Source of the DNA: an uncultured Paracoccaceae bacterium
Lineage (GTDB): Bacteria > Pseudomonadota > Alphaproteobacteria > Rhodobacterales > Rhodobacteraceae
Length of the DNA stretch: 64,000 nt
Assembly: GCA_947500005.1 (NCBI GenBank)
Contig: CANMQJ010000005.1
Coordinates: 186,001 to 250,000 of the forward strand
Direction: 5' to 3'
Made by a program: the position numbers and the translations under genes. Shown here one piece after another: positions 54,444 through 63,968 of the stretch (position 1 is the stretch's first letter; each line of letters begins with the position of its first letter). The notes beneath the pieces were generated by a model that saw nothing but the letters and a program-made list of their open reading frames with translations, made no database searches and was not told where the DNA came from.

Positions 54444-56102
54444 TCAGCCGTCGGGAAGGTCGCGTGTCGGCCCCGGAGGCAGCACCGGGCGACCCGTCTC
54501 CTCCTCGATCCTGGCAGCCTCGGCCAGCAGCCCCTCGCGGGCCAGGCATTCCAGCTTCCAGAAGGTCGATTGATCCGTTGTCGGCAACTCGAACCGGATC
54601 GTCTTGCCGAAGACATCCTGCGACAGGACCCGGGTCGCGGTGCGTTCGGGGGTGAGGGTGCCGTCGTCGATCTCGCGCACCACGCGGTCGAAGGCATCTC
54701 GCATCGCCGCGACATCGGCGGATTGCGCGAAGGTCAGTTCGATGCTGCGGATCATGTGGTCGTCGCTGGCCGAGATGTTCTCGAACTTGTCGGTGACGAA
54801 ATCGGCGACGGGAACGATGTAGCGCGTGCCGGTCCAGACGAGGAGCTGGACATAGGTGAAGTGAATCCGCTCGACGGTGCAGAAATCACCCTCGTAGATG
54901 ATGAGATCGCCGATCCGGGCGGAGCGGTTGAGCGCGATCTGCACGGCGGCGAGGATGTTGCCCAGCACCTCGCGCGCGGCGAAGCCCAGCACGATGGTGA
55001 TCGCGCCCGCGCCGGCCAGCAGCGTGTAGCCCAGCGAGTTGAAGACCTCGATGGAGGAGAGCAGCGTGCCCGCGCCCACCAGCACGGCCAGCAGGATCAC
55101 GAACTTGCGGAAGCCCGACAGCAGGGTGGCGAGGCTGCGGTAATGGGCGTTGTCGGGATCCGCCAGTTCCTTGGGACTGTTGAGCGAGACGCGGTCGAAG
55201 ATTTCGTCGGCCACCAGCACGGCGGCAAGGGCCACGGCGGTGACGTAGAGCAGCAGGACGAGCGGGCCGATCACCAGGCTGATGGCGCCGGTGACGACCA
55301 GGAGCCGGTTGGTGGTGAAGCCGAGGATGGTGGCCACCACGATGATGCTGGCGGGCCAGCGAAAGGCACGCACGATGGATTGCACCAGCCGGCGGTTGCT
55401 GACGCGGCCCAGCCGCGACACGATGCGATAGGCGAGCCAGCCCGCCAGCACCGAGACCACGCCGATCACCGGCAGCATCAGCCATTCCCAGATATACATG
55501 TCGAAGGGGCCGTTCTTGCGCGCCCAGTCCGGCATGGCGCGTTCCAGCTTGGTCGGCTGGAAGCGGTCGTAAAGTTCGGGAATGTCGCGCACGCTTTGCC
55601 GGGCGATGATCCAGACCGGTTCGCCGTTTTCGGGTTTTACCCGGTTGAGGCGCAGCGGCACGGGGCGGTCGCCCAGTTCCAGCAGGCTGATCAGGATGGA
55701 GCGGCGCGCGCGGCCTGTCCCGGGTTCCTTCTCGGCGCCGGAGATCCAGCCGTCGGGCCGGTCGGTCAGGTCGTTCCAGGGGATGATCACCTCGCGCTCG
55801 ATCACCACGCCGAGTTTGCGGGCGAGATCGGGTCCCCGGCTGCGCTGTTCCTGCGGAGACAGGCCCGAAAGGTCGAGCATATGCGCGGCCCCGTCCCAGT
55901 TTTCGGCACCGAGGAGGCCCAGCAGCGTCTCGACGGCGGCGCGGGGGCTGTCGCGGTTGATGTCGGGGGCGGGGCCGAGGCCGGGATTGAGGCGGTCGAT
56001 CTCGAACCAGTTCTGCGGACTGTCCTGCGCCGGGGCGGGAAAGGGCAGGGCAAGACACAGGAGAAGGGCAAGGGACAGGAACAGCGATGCGAGACGAGAC
56101 AT
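54444..56102 (-). CDS. MscS-family mechanosensitive channel-like protein
   Basis: A 552-residue protein with a signal peptide (MSRLASLFLSLALLLCLALP and on), then a periplasmic domain of about 170 residues. About four transmembrane helices lead to the MscS pore helix, AGAGAITIVLGFAAREVLGNILAAV. A beta domain (IGDLIIYEGDFCTVERIHF) and a C-terminal alpha/beta domain follow. MscS proteins release solutes upon osmotic downshift. The long N-terminal periplasmic domain suggests a specialised member. ATG 56102 is the signal-peptide start; the frame is open to 56498 but over nfeD. Confidence 0.88.
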   Translation of the reverse strand: MSRLASLFLSLALLLCLALPFPAPAQDSPQNWFEIDRLNPGLGPAPDINRDSPRAAVETLLGLLGAENWDGAAHMLDLSGLSPQEQRSRGPDLARKLGVVIEREVIIPWNDLTDRPDGWISGAEKEPGTGRARRSILISLLELGDRPVPLRLNRVKPENGEPVWIIARQSVRDIPELYDRFQPTKLERAMPDWARKNGPFDMYIWEWLMLPVIGVVSVLAGWLAYRIVSRLGRVSNRRLVQSIVRAFRWPASIIVVATILGFTTNRLLVVTGAISLVIGPLVLLLYVTAVALAAVLVADEIFDRVSLNSPKELADPDNAHYRSLATLLSGFRKFVILLAVLVGAGTLLSSIEVFNSLGYTLLAGAGAITIVLGFAAREVLGNILAAVQIALNRSARIGDLIIYEGDFCTVERIHFTYVQLLVWTGTRYIVPVADFVTDKFENISASDDHMIRSIELTFAQSADVAAMRDAFDRVVREIDDGTLTPERTATRVLSQDVFGKTIRFELPTTDQSTFWKLECLAREGLLAEAARIEEETGRPVLPPGPTRDLPDG

Positions 56103-56185
56103 GAGCGCGGTGAAGACCCCCGGACGGTTCCTGAATGCGGGGAGAACGCGCAACGGCGCGAAAGGTTCAGCGCGGCGCCTTGGGG

Positions 56186-56464
56186 TCAGTCGTTGATGTC
56201 GTCGTCGAAATGGGTGACCTGGCCCTTGGGCAGCGAAAAGAGCTTGCGCATCACCAGCCAGGCGGCCAGCGAGAGGATGGCGAAGATCAGCAGCAGGAGC
56301 GGCAGCGACAGGCCGAGCCCGGTATTGAGCAGCAGGATCCCCACCGCCAGCGCGCCGAGCGCGAAGCCCAGAAAGATGTAGCCGGGGGCGAAGATTTCGA
56401 GGATGGCAAGCACCAGCGCGCCCGCCACCCAGACCCACCAGGTCGACCAGAGCGCATCGGTCAT
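56186..56464 (-). CDS. Short NfeD family membrane protein
   Basis: A 92-residue NfeD-like protein with three to four hydrophobic segments (WWVWVAGALVLAILEIFAPGYIFLGFALG and LSLPLLLLIFAILSLAAWLVM). The truncated C-terminal OB-like region is only a short acidic tail (THFDDDIND). NfeD proteins pair with SPFH proteins. The start overlaps the SPFH stop by 4 bp (56461-56464), so the two are co-translated. The mscS-like gene follows 83 bp downstream. Confidence 0.9.
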   Translation of the reverse strand: MTDALWSTWWVWVAGALVLAILEIFAPGYIFLGFALGALAVGILLLNTGLGLSLPLLLLIFAILSLAAWLVMRKLFSLPKGQVTHFDDDIND

Positions 56465-57357
56465 GAGGAGCCGCCCTTGCGGAAGAGCTTGAAGGCATCG
56501 CCGAAGGCTTCGAGCGCCTGGGCGGGCACCAGGATGGTCTGGTTGCCCGCGCCGTCGCCCAACGCGTTGAGCGCCTCGACCTGTTTCAGGGCGACTTGGT
56601 ATTGCGCCGCCTCGATCCCGTGTTCGCGCAGCGCCTTGGCGACGACGGCGGTGGCATAGGCCTCGGCCTCGGCTCCGATCCGGCGGGCCTTGGCAAGCTG
56701 TTCGGCGGCGTAGAGCTCGGCATCGGCGTTGAGTTCGACCGCACGCTTGGCGCCCTCGGCCCGGGTCACCTGCGCACGGCGTTCGCGTTCGGCGTTGAGC
56801 TGCTGGAGCATCGCGTCGCGAGTGGCCTGGTCGAGATTGACGTCCAGGATCTCGGCCCGCGTGACCTCGATCCCCCAGTTGTCGACGGCGTCCTCGACCG
56901 AGGCCTTTATCGTCGCGATCAGCTCGGACCGGTTCGATTGCACTTCGTCGAGATCCATGCGCCCGATCTCGGCCCGGACGATGCCGGCCACGGTGGTGGC
57001 GATGGCGCCATCCACGTCGCGGATGCGGTAGACGGTCTTTTCGGGGTTGAGGATGCGGTAGAAGACCGAGGTCTCGACCTCGACCAGCACGTTGTCGCGG
57101 GTGATCGCGTCCTGGCTGGCGGTGGGCAGCTGGCGTTCGAGGATCGAGATCCTGTGCGCCACGGTATCGAGGAAGGGGATGATGAAGTTGATGCCGGGAC
57201 CGAGCACCGAGTGCAGCCGGCCGAAGCGTTCGATCACGTATTTCTCGGATTGCGGAACGATCTTGATCCCCTTGACCACGACGACGATCAGGAAGATCGC
57301 GCCGAGAAGGAACAGGATGTTCTGCGATATCAGACCGATGATCTGGTCCTCGTCCAT
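56461..57357 (-). CDS. SPFH/Band 7 family protein (QmcA-like)
   Basis: A 298-residue SPFH protein with an N-terminal anchor (ISQNILFLLGAIFLIVVVVKGIKI, residues about 10-33). A Band 7 domain begins IVPQSEKYVIERFGRLHSVLGPG, and a coiled-coil (RDAMLQQLNAERERRAQVTRAEG and on) follows. Its C-terminal end is short. Members organise membrane microdomains and often associate with FtsH or partner NfeD proteins. ATG 57357 is divergent from tgt, with 144 bp between. Confidence 0.92.
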   Translation of the reverse strand: MDEDQIIGLISQNILFLLGAIFLIVVVVKGIKIVPQSEKYVIERFGRLHSVLGPGINFIIPFLDTVAHRISILERQLPTASQDAITRDNVLVEVETSVFYRILNPEKTVYRIRDVDGAIATTVAGIVRAEIGRMDLDEVQSNRSELIATIKASVEDAVDNWGIEVTRAEILDVNLDQATRDAMLQQLNAERERRAQVTRAEGAKRAVELNADAELYAAEQLAKARRIGAEAEAYATAVVAKALREHGIEAAQYQVALKQVEALNALGDGAGNQTILVPAQALEAFGDAFKLFRKGGSS

Positions 57358-57501
57358 GGCCCGTCTCCCGTTTGATGCAGCCCGTGACATATCAGTGGCC
57401 CGTGCGTCCCGGCTTGGCAAGGCCGCGATGTGCGGGGCGGTTTGCACAGGCGCGGGCGCGGGCGTATGGAGGGCGCGCATGTATGGAACACGGGTGATGG
57501 C

Positions 57502-58632
57502 ATGGCGGAGCGTTTGGGGTTCGAATTGAAGGCCACGGATGGCAGGGCGCGCACGGGGGTGATCCGGACCCCGCGCGGCGCGGTGCGCACGCCGGCCTTC
57601 ATGCCGGTGGGCACGGCGGCGACGGTGAAGGCGATGATGCCGGAGTCGGTGCGCGCGACCGGGGCCGACATCCTGCTGGGCAATACCTATCACCTGATGC
57701 TGCGCCCCGGCGCGGAACGCATGGCGCGGCTGGGTGGGCTGCACCGCTTCATGAACTGGGAGCGGCCGATCCTGACGGATTCGGGCGGGTTCCAGGTGAT
57801 GAGCCTTGCGGGGCTGAGGAAGCTCACCGAGAAGGGGGTGACCTTCAAGAGCCATATCGACGGGTCGCGCCACGAGTTGACGCCGGAGCGGTCGATGGAG
57901 ATCCAGCGGCTCTTGGGCTCGGACATCGTGATGTGTTTCGACGAATGCCCGGCACTGCCGGCCGATCGCGACCGGATCGCTGAGTCGATGCGCCTGTCGA
58001 TGCGCTGGGCGGCGCGGTCGCGCGAGGCGTTCGGCGACCGGCCAGGGCACGCGCTGTTCGGGATCATGCAGGGCGGGCTGGAGCGCGATCTGCGCGAGGA
58101 GAGCGCCCGGGCGCTGAAGGAGATCGGGTTCGACGGCTACGCGGTGGGCGGGCTTGCGGTGGGCGAAGGGCAGGAGGCGATGTTCTCCTGTCTCGACTAT
58201 GCGCCGGAATTTCTGCCGCGCGACAAGCCGCGCTACCTGATGGGCGTGGGCAAGCCCGACGACATCGTGGGGGCGGTCAAGCGCGGCATCGACATGATGG
58301 ATTGCGTGCTGCCCTCGCGCTCGGGTCGGACGGGGCAGGCCTTTACCCGGCGCGGGGTGGTCAACATCAAGAACGCGCGCCACCAGGACGACCCGCGCCC
58401 GCTGGACGCCGAGTGCGGCTGCCCGGCTTGCACGGGCTATTCGCGGGCATACCTGCATCACGTCTTTCGCGCGGGTGAGATGATCTCGGGGATGCTGCTG
58501 ACCTGGCACAACCTGCATTACTTCCAGGAAATCATGGCCGGGATGCGCGCGGCGATCGCGGCGGGAGATTTCGCGGAGTGGGAAGCGCAATTCCACGCGC
58601 AAAGGGCTGAAGGCGATATTCCGCCAGAATGA
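57502..58632 (+). CDS. tgt: Queuine/7-aminomethyl-7-deazaguanine tRNA-ribosyltransferase
   Basis: A 376-residue TIM-barrel enzyme that exchanges guanine 34 for preQ1 in tRNAs of Asp, Asn, His and Tyr. Catalytic Asp residues are in [12 protein letters not shown] and [18 protein letters not shown]. The zinc site is [16 protein letters not shown]. The full family length and motif order are intact. ATG 57502 gives the normal N-terminus ([14 protein letters not shown]); upstream open frame is not conserved. queA is not in the window. Confidence 0.96.
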   Translation: MAERLGFELKATDGRARTGVIRTPRGAVRTPAFMPVGTAATVKAMMPESVRATGADILLGNTYHLMLRPGAERMARLGGLHRFMNWERPILTDSGGFQVMSLAGLRKLTEKGVTFKSHIDGSRHELTPERSMEIQRLLGSDIVMCFDECPALPADRDRIAESMRLSMRWAARSREAFGDRPGHALFGIMQGGLERDLREESARALKEIGFDGYAVGGLAVGEGQEAMFSCLDYAPEFLPRDKPRYLMGVGKPDDIVGAVKRGIDMMDCVLPSRSGRTGQAFTRRGVVNIKNARHQDDPRPLDAECGCPACTGYSRAYLHHVFRAGEMISGMLLTWHNLHYFQEIMAGMRAAIAAGDFAEWEAQFHAQRAEGDIPPE

Positions 58633-58691
58633 AATTATCGGGCCAAGTCAGCGCTCTATTCGATAATACACGCTAAAGGAGATAAAAGTCA

Positions 58692-58716
58692 GGAACACAT
58701 CCGCTCACGCCCTGTT
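58692..58716 (+). promoter_or_regulatory. Candidate ECF-type promoter of the PRC-barrel gene
   Basis: GGAAC (58692-58696) is followed after 16 bases by TGTT (58713-58716), one mismatch from the EcfG consensus, 46 bp before the PRC-barrel start. Further upstream ATTATCG (58634-58640) and CGATAAT (58661-58667) form a perfect 7-bp inverted repeat. It is a weaker match than the osmC promoter. Confidence 0.3.
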
Positions 58717-58762
58717 GACCTCCCGATGGCCCAACGGCCGAAACAATCTACGGGAGATACAC

Positions 58763-59929
58763 ATGAATTCGAGAGCAGTACTTTTCCTGAGCGCGGCCTC
58801 GGTTGCACTGAGCGTTGGAATGGCCCAGGCGCAGTCGAACTCGCAGAATGATGACGCGGAACTGAAGCCGCAGAGCGGCGAGGCGATGCAGAACGACGCG
58901 TCGCGGATGCAGATGACCGACGACGATGCCGATACCGCGACCTTGCAGACCCAGAGCGGCCAGGTGATGGTCGAGCAGGGCGAGCCCAAGGTCACGGTGA
59001 CCATCGACGACCCCGATGTGGACGTCGAGCAGCAGCGTCCCGAGGTGGACGTGGAGCAACCCCAGCCCGAGATCACGGTGCAGGTTCCCAAGCCCGACGT
59101 GCGCGTGCAGCAGCAGGCGCCGATCGTGACGGTCGAGCAGGCACAGCCCGAGGTGACGGTACGCATCCCCGAGCCGGTGATCCGCATCCGCGTGCCGCGT
59201 CCGAATGTCGACGTGGACCAGGCGAACCCGAATGTGGATGTGCAGTCGCCGCAACCGGTGGTGCGCTTCATCCGTCCCGAACCCAAGATCACCATCGAGG
59301 AATCGGAACCCAATATCGTCGTGGATAGCGGCGAGGGCGGCGATGCGGCCGGTGTCCAGGTGACCGAGGCAGCCGAGCCCCAGGTCAATGTCGATCAGGC
59401 CGAACCGCAGGTGAATGTCGAGCAGGCCGGCGAGGCCGATGTCGAGGTCACCCAGGCCGATCCGAAGGTGCGCATCGAAGGCGTCGAAGGCGCCGACGTG
59501 AACATCCAGCAGGCAAAAGCCCGCATCGAGATGGTCGATTACGACACCGACGAGCAGGGCAACCTGGTCAGCGACGAAGACCGTCAGGCCTATGCCGAGA
59601 CGATGGAAGAGAACCCGTTCCGCGACGTGACCGTGCGTGACATGATCGGCATGAACGTGATGGGCGAGAACCGCGAGGACGTGGGCGAGATCGACGATGT
59701 CGGCGTGCGCGGCGAGACGGTCGTGGCCATCGTGGGCGTCGGCGGTTTCCTGGGCATGGGCGAGCACAGCGTCGCCATCCCCGTCGACCAGCTGGCTCTG
59801 GTGAATGGCCAGATCATCCTGCCGATGGGCGTCGAAGAGGTCGAGGAAATGCCGGAATACGAAACGGCCGAATTCGAAGCCGGCCAGCGTGATGCAGTCA
59901 TTGGCGATTACGTTCGTTTCGACGGATAA
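58763..59929 (+). CDS. Exported PRC-barrel protein with nine-residue proline repeats
   Basis: A 388-residue acidic protein with a signal peptide (MNSRAVLFLSAASVALSVGMAQA). From P75 to P183 thirteen prolines occur exactly every nine residues, with the pattern P-x-[VI]-x-[VIF]-x4. A looser set follows to about residue 250 (EPQVNV at 205 and 214, DPKVRI at 233). A PRC-barrel domain spans about 295-385 (MIGMNVMGENREDVGEIDDV and on). Function is unknown, and the repeat suggests a regular beta-structure. A terminator follows at 59954-59990. Confidence 0.88.
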   Translation: MNSRAVLFLSAASVALSVGMAQAQSNSQNDDAELKPQSGEAMQNDASRMQMTDDDADTATLQTQSGQVMVEQGEPKVTVTIDDPDVDVEQQRPEVDVEQPQPEITVQVPKPDVRVQQQAPIVTVEQAQPEVTVRIPEPVIRIRVPRPNVDVDQANPNVDVQSPQPVVRFIRPEPKITIEESEPNIVVDSGEGGDAAGVQVTEAAEPQVNVDQAEPQVNVEQAGEADVEVTQADPKVRIEGVEGADVNIQQAKARIEMVDYDTDEQGNLVSDEDRQAYAETMEENPFRDVTVRDMIGMNVMGENREDVGEIDDVGVRGETVVAIVGVGGFLGMGEHSVAIPVDQLALVNGQIILPMGVEEVEEMPEYETAEFEAGQRDAVIGDYVRFDG

Positions 59930-59953
59930 CAGGTAATTCCTGACCAATACTCA

Positions 59954-59990
59954 ACCGAAGGCGGTGTAGTGCCGCCTTCGGTCTTTTTTT
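59954..59990 (+). terminator. Rho-independent terminator of the PRC-barrel gene
   Basis: ACCGAAGGCGG (59954-59964) and CCGCCTTCGGT (59972-59982) form a perfect 11-bp stem with a 7-base loop, followed by a C and seven T. It is the strongest terminator in the window. Confidence 0.95.
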
Positions 59991-60173
59991 GCCTGCTCGT
60001 CGCGGGGCAGGACGGGACGGCGCTCCCGCGCGTGGCGCGGATCGCCCTGCCCGCCCTCCCGTCAGGGGGGCTCTACCATGCGTGAGAACGGGGTTGCCCG
60101 TGCCGGGAAACTCCATAGCTTCCCCGCAAAGGCGGCGCGCCGCGCCGCAGCGAATCCCCGAAGGAGACTGCGT

Positions 60174-61250
60174 ATGACCGAGACATTGTTCACCCCCTTC
60201 ACCGCAGGTGCGATCGAGATGGCCAACCGGGTGGTGATGGCGCCCCTGACGCGCAACCGGGCCGATGACGACACCGGCGAGGTGGGCGAGCTGCATGTGG
60301 ACTATTACCGCCAGCGGGCGGGGGCGGGGCTGATCGTCAGCGAGGCCACGCAGATCAGCCCGCAGGGCAAGGGTTACATCGCGACGCCGGGGATCCATTC
60401 GGACGGCCAGGTCGCGGCCTGGCGCAGGGTGACCGATGCGGTCCACGCGGCGGGCGGCAGGATCGTCGTGCAGCTTTGGCATGTGGGACGGATCTCGCAC
60501 GTCGATCTGCAGCCGGGCGGAGCGGCGCCGGTGTCCAGCTCGGCCAGGCCCGCGGGGGTGAAGACCTTTACGCGGGAGGGATTCGTGGAGACCTCGGCCC
60601 CGCGCGCGCTGGAGCAGGGCGATATCGCGGGGATCGTGGCCGATTACGCCCATGCGGCGGCCTGCGCGAAGAAGGCCGGTTTCGACGGGGTCGAGATCCA
60701 CGCCGCCAATGGCTACCTGATCGAGCAGTTTCTGAAGGATGGCTGCAACGACCGCGGCGACGCCTATGGCGGCAGCGCGGAGAACCGGGCGCGGTTCCTG
60801 TACGAGGTGGTGGAGGCGGTGCTGTCGGTCTGGGAGCCCGGCCGCGTGGGCATCCGCCTGTCGCCCTTCTCGCCCGCCAACGGGATTTCCGAGAGCGACC
60901 CCATGGCGCTTTACGTGCCGGTGATCGAGCGGCTCAACGGCCATGGACTGTCCTACCTGCACATGGTGGAGGGGGCCACGGGCGGCGAGCGCTATGGCGA
61001 GTACGACGCACTGCGCGCGTTGTGGCATGGGCCCTACATGGGCAATAACGGCTATGACCGGGCGCTGGCGGAAGAGCGGCTGGCCTCGGGCGCGGTGGAC
61101 ATGGTGGCCTTTGGCAGGCCCTTCATCGCCAATCCCGACCTTGTCGAGCGGCTGCGCGCGGATGCGCCGCTGGCCGAGGGCGACCGCAAGACCTGGTATG
61201 GCGGCGGTGCAGAGGGATATACCGATTATCCCGCGCTGGAGAAGGCGTGA
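60174..61250 (+). CDS. Old yellow enzyme-type NADH:flavin oxidoreductase (alkene reductase)
   Basis: A 358-residue FMN-dependent TIM-barrel protein of the old yellow enzyme family, close to NemA/XenB-type alkene reductases. It reduces activated double bonds or nitro esters using NAD(P)H. Motifs are MAPLTRNRAD at the N-terminus, QLWHVGRISH, VEIHAANGYLIEQFL (active-site His-Asn region), and DMVAFGRPFIANPDLVERL at the phosphate-binding end. ATG 60174 has AAGGAGA eight bases before it. The physiological substrate is unknown. The 3' end is followed by a copy of the palindromic repeat. Confidence 0.9.
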   Translation: MTETLFTPFTAGAIEMANRVVMAPLTRNRADDDTGEVGELHVDYYRQRAGAGLIVSEATQISPQGKGYIATPGIHSDGQVAAWRRVTDAVHAAGGRIVVQLWHVGRISHVDLQPGGAAPVSSSARPAGVKTFTREGFVETSAPRALEQGDIAGIVADYAHAAACAKKAGFDGVEIHAANGYLIEQFLKDGCNDRGDAYGGSAENRARFLYEVVEAVLSVWEPGRVGIRLSPFSPANGISESDPMALYVPVIERLNGHGLSYLHMVEGATGGERYGEYDALRALWHGPYMGNNGYDRALAEERLASGAVDMVAFGRPFIANPDLVERLRADAPLAEGDRKTWYGGGAEGYTDYPALEKA

Positions 61251-61260
61251 TCCGCAGGAC

Positions 61261-61339
61261 GGGAGGCGAGGGGGCGCGGCCCCCTCGTGGCGCGTGCCGC
61301 GCCAATTCACCCCCGCCTGTATTTGCACACGAGAAGAAG
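61261..61339. repeat. Dispersed intergenic palindromic repeat, copy 2
   Basis: An element of about 79 bp, matching the one at 15373-15446 in block order. The hairpin CGAGGGGGC-GCG-GCCCCCTCG (61267-61287) is followed by the second hairpin GGCGCG-TGC-CGCGCC (61289-61303), CCAATTCACCCCCG, and CACGAGAAGAAG. It lies 10 bp past the old yellow enzyme stop, before the lon promoter. Confidence 0.7.
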
Positions 61340-61402
61340 CCCGACGCGCAGATCGCGCCTTGCCGCCGTGCAAGCGGTGAGCCATTGTGAAGGCGAGACG
61401 CG

Positions 61403-61437
61403 GTTGAATAATCCGGGCTGCGGCCCCACTTATTCAA
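61403..61437 (+). promoter_or_regulatory. Candidate heat-shock promoter of lon with inverted repeat
   Basis: GTTGAA (61403-61408) is followed after 15 bases by CCCCACTTAT (61424-61433), close to the sigma-32 consensus CTTGAA-N13/17-CCCCATNTA. Over the same bases lie perfect 8-bp inverted arms TTGAATAA (61404-61411) and TTATTCAA (61430-61437). RpoH, encoded in this window, is the expected sigma factor. The start codon of lon is 74 bp away. Confidence 0.6.
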
Positions 61438-61510
61438 TCCGAGACAGGAGATGGCCGGGCGTCGCCTCGGAGAGGGACCGGAGCCATCTTGCCAACGATA
61501 AGGATAGAGC

Positions 61511-63919
61511 ATGTCAGAACCCCTCAACGCTTCGTACCCCGTTCTGCCGCTGCGCGACATCGTGGTGTTTCCCCACATGATCGTGCCGCTCTTCGTCGGC
61601 CGCGAGAAATCGGTTCGCGCGCTGGAAGAGGTGATGCAGGACGACAAGCAGATCCTGCTGTCGAGCCAGGTTGATCCCGGCGTGGACGACCCCGATTCCG
61701 ACGGCATCTACCGTGCCGGTGTGCTGGCCAACGTGCTGCAGCTGCTCAAGCTGCCCGACGGCACCGTGAAGGTGCTGGTCGAGGGGCAGGCGCGGGTGAA
61801 GATCACCGAGTTCATCGAGAACGAGAACTTCTTCGAGGCGAAGGCCGAGTATCTGCAGGAGATCCCCGGCGACGTCACCACCACCCAGGCGCTTCAGCGG
61901 ACCGTCGCGGACGAGTTCGAGCGCTATGCCAAGGTGCGCAAGAACATCCCCGAGGAGGCGCTGGCCGCCGTCGGCGAGACGCAGGAACCCGCCAAGCTGG
62001 CCGACCTGGTGGCCGGCCACCTGGGCATCGAGGTCGAGCAGAAACAGGACCTGCTTGAGACGCTGAGCGTGAGCGAGCGGCTCGAGAAGGTCTATGGGCT
62101 GATGCAGGGCGAGATGTCGGTTCTGCAGGTCGAGAAGAAGATCAAGACCCGCGTCAAGAGCCAGATGGAGAAGACCCAGCGCGAATATTACCTGAATGAG
62201 CAGATGAAGGCCATTCAGAAGGAGCTGGGCGATGGCGAGGACGGCGCGGGCGAGATCGCCGAGCTGGAAGAGAAGATCGCCGAGACCAAGCTGAGCAAGG
62301 AAGCGCGCGAGAAGGCCGAGGCCGAGCTCAAGAAGCTCAAGAACATGAGCCCGATGAGCGCCGAGGCCACCGTGGTGCGCAACTATCTCGACTGGATGCT
62401 GTCGATCCCGTGGGGCGTGAAATCCCGCGTGAAGAAGGATCTTGGACGCGCGCAGGAGATCCTGGACGCCGATCACCATGGCCTGGAGAAGGTCAAGGAG
62501 CGGATCGTCGAGTATCTGGCCGTGCAGCAGCGCTCGAAAAAGCTCAAGGGGCCGATCATGTGCCTCGTGGGCCCGCCGGGCGTGGGCAAGACCTCGCTCG
62601 GCAAGTCGGTCGCGCGGGCCACGGGGCGCGAGTTCATCCGCATCTCGCTGGGCGGTGTGCGCGACGAATCCGAGATCCGCGGCCACCGCCGGACCTATAT
62701 CGGCTCGATGCCCGGCAAGATCATCCAGGCGCTGAAGAAGGCCAAGACCACGAACCCGCTGATCCTGCTCGACGAGATCGACAAGATGGGGCAGGATTTC
62801 CGTGGCGACCCCGCGTCCGCGATGCTGGAGGTGCTGGACCCGGAGCAGAACTCGACCTTCGTGGACCACTACATGGAAGTGGAATACGACCTGTCGAACG
62901 TGATGTTCCTGACCACGTCCAACAGCTACAACATGCCCGGGCCGCTTCTGGACCGGATGGAGATCATTCCGCTGGCGGGCTATACAGAGGACGAGAAGCG
63001 CGAGATCGCCAAGTCGCACCTGATCCCCAAGCAGGTGAAGAACCATGGGCTGAAGGCGAAGGAGTTCGAGCTGACCGACGAGGCGCTTACGGGCATCATC
63101 CGCCACTATACTCGCGAGGCGGGGGTGCGGAACCTGGAACGCGAGATCGCCAAGGTGGCGCGGAAGTCGCTGACCAAGATCGTCAAGAAGGAGGTCGAGG
63201 CCGTCACGGTGACGCCCGACAACCTGAGCGATTTCCTGGGTGTGCCCAAGTTCCGCTACGGCCTGGCCGAGAAGGAGGACCAGGTGGGTGTCGTCACGGG
63301 GCTGGCCTATACCTCGGTCGGGGGCGAGCTGTTGTCGATCGAGGCGCTGCGCCTGCCGGGCAAGGGCCGGATGAAGACCACCGGCAAGCTGGGCGACGTG
63401 ATGAAGGAGTCGATTGAGGCGGCATCGAGCTATGTCCGGTCGATCAGCCCGCAGCTGGGTGTCAAGCCGCCGCGCTTCGACACGCTGGACATTCACGTTC
63501 ACGTGCCCGACGGCGCCACGCCCAAGGACGGCCCCTCGGCCGGTCTGGCCATGGTGACCGCGATCGTCTCGGTGCTGACCGGCATCCCGGTGCGCAAGGA
63601 TATCGCGATGACCGGCGAGGTGACTCTGCGCGGCAATGCCACCGCCATCGGCGGACTGAAGGAGAAGCTGCTGGCCGCATTGCGCGGCGGCGTCAAGACG
63701 GTGCTGATCCCGGAGGAGAACGAGAAGGACCTGCCGGAGATCCCGGACAACGTGAAGGAGGGGCTGGAGATCATCCCCGTCTCGCATGTGTCCGAAGTGC
63801 TGAAACATGCGCTGGTGCGTCAGCCAGAGCCCATCGAATGGGACGAGGCGGCCGAGGAAGCCGCGGCTGCGGCTGCCGCCAAGGCGACCGAGACCGGTGC
63901 TGGCGCGACGGCGCACTGA
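61511..63919 (+). CDS. lon: ATP-dependent protease Lon
   Basis: An 802-residue LonA protease that degrades misfolded and regulatory proteins in the cytoplasm. The N-terminal LAN domain starts at [21 protein letters not shown] coiled region (residues about 220-290) precedes the AAA+ module with Walker [10 protein letters not shown] and sensor segments. The protease domain has the Ser in DGPSAGLAM and the Lys in [10 protein letters not shown], forming the Ser-Lys dyad. An Ala-rich C-terminal tail ends the protein. AAGGA precedes ATG 61511. A heat-shock-like promoter and a strong terminator frame the gene. Confidence 0.98.
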   Translation: MSEPLNASYPVLPLRDIVVFPHMIVPLFVGREKSVRALEEVMQDDKQILLSSQVDPGVDDPDSDGIYRAGVLANVLQLLKLPDGTVKVLVEGQARVKITEFIENENFFEAKAEYLQEIPGDVTTTQALQRTVADEFERYAKVRKNIPEEALAAVGETQEPAKLADLVAGHLGIEVEQKQDLLETLSVSERLEKVYGLMQGEMSVLQVEKKIKTRVKSQMEKTQREYYLNEQMKAIQKELGDGEDGAGEIAELEEKIAETKLSKEAREKAEAELKKLKNMSPMSAEATVVRNYLDWMLSIPWGVKSRVKKDLGRAQEILDADHHGLEKVKERIVEYLAVQQRSKKLKGPIMCLVGPPGVGKTSLGKSVARATGREFIRISLGGVRDESEIRGHRRTYIGSMPGKIIQALKKAKTTNPLILLDEIDKMGQDFRGDPASAMLEVLDPEQNSTFVDHYMEVEYDLSNVMFLTTSNSYNMPGPLLDRMEIIPLAGYTEDEKREIAKSHLIPKQVKNHGLKAKEFELTDEALTGIIRHYTREAGVRNLEREIAKVARKSLTKIVKKEVEAVTVTPDNLSDFLGVPKFRYGLAEKEDQVGVVTGLAYTSVGGELLSIEALRLPGKGRMKTTGKLGDVMKESIEAASSYVRSISPQLGVKPPRFDTLDIHVHVPDGATPKDGPSAGLAMVTAIVSVLTGIPVRKDIAMTGEVTLRGNATAIGGLKEKLLAALRGGVKTVLIPEENEKDLPEIPDNVKEGLEIIPVSHVSEVLKHALVRQPEPIEWDEAAEEAAAAAAAKATETGAGATAH

Positions 63920-63940
63920 GCGTTTTGAACGGAATGAAAG

Positions 63941-63968
63941 GGGCGGTCCTGCGGGGCCGCCCTTTTTT
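63941..63968 (+). terminator. Rho-independent terminator of lon
   Basis: GGGCGGTCC (63941-63949) pairs with GGGCCGCCC (63954-63962), one wobble, around loop TGCG, followed by six T. It lies 22 bp after the lon stop. The last about 30 bases of the window show nothing further. Confidence 0.93.
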
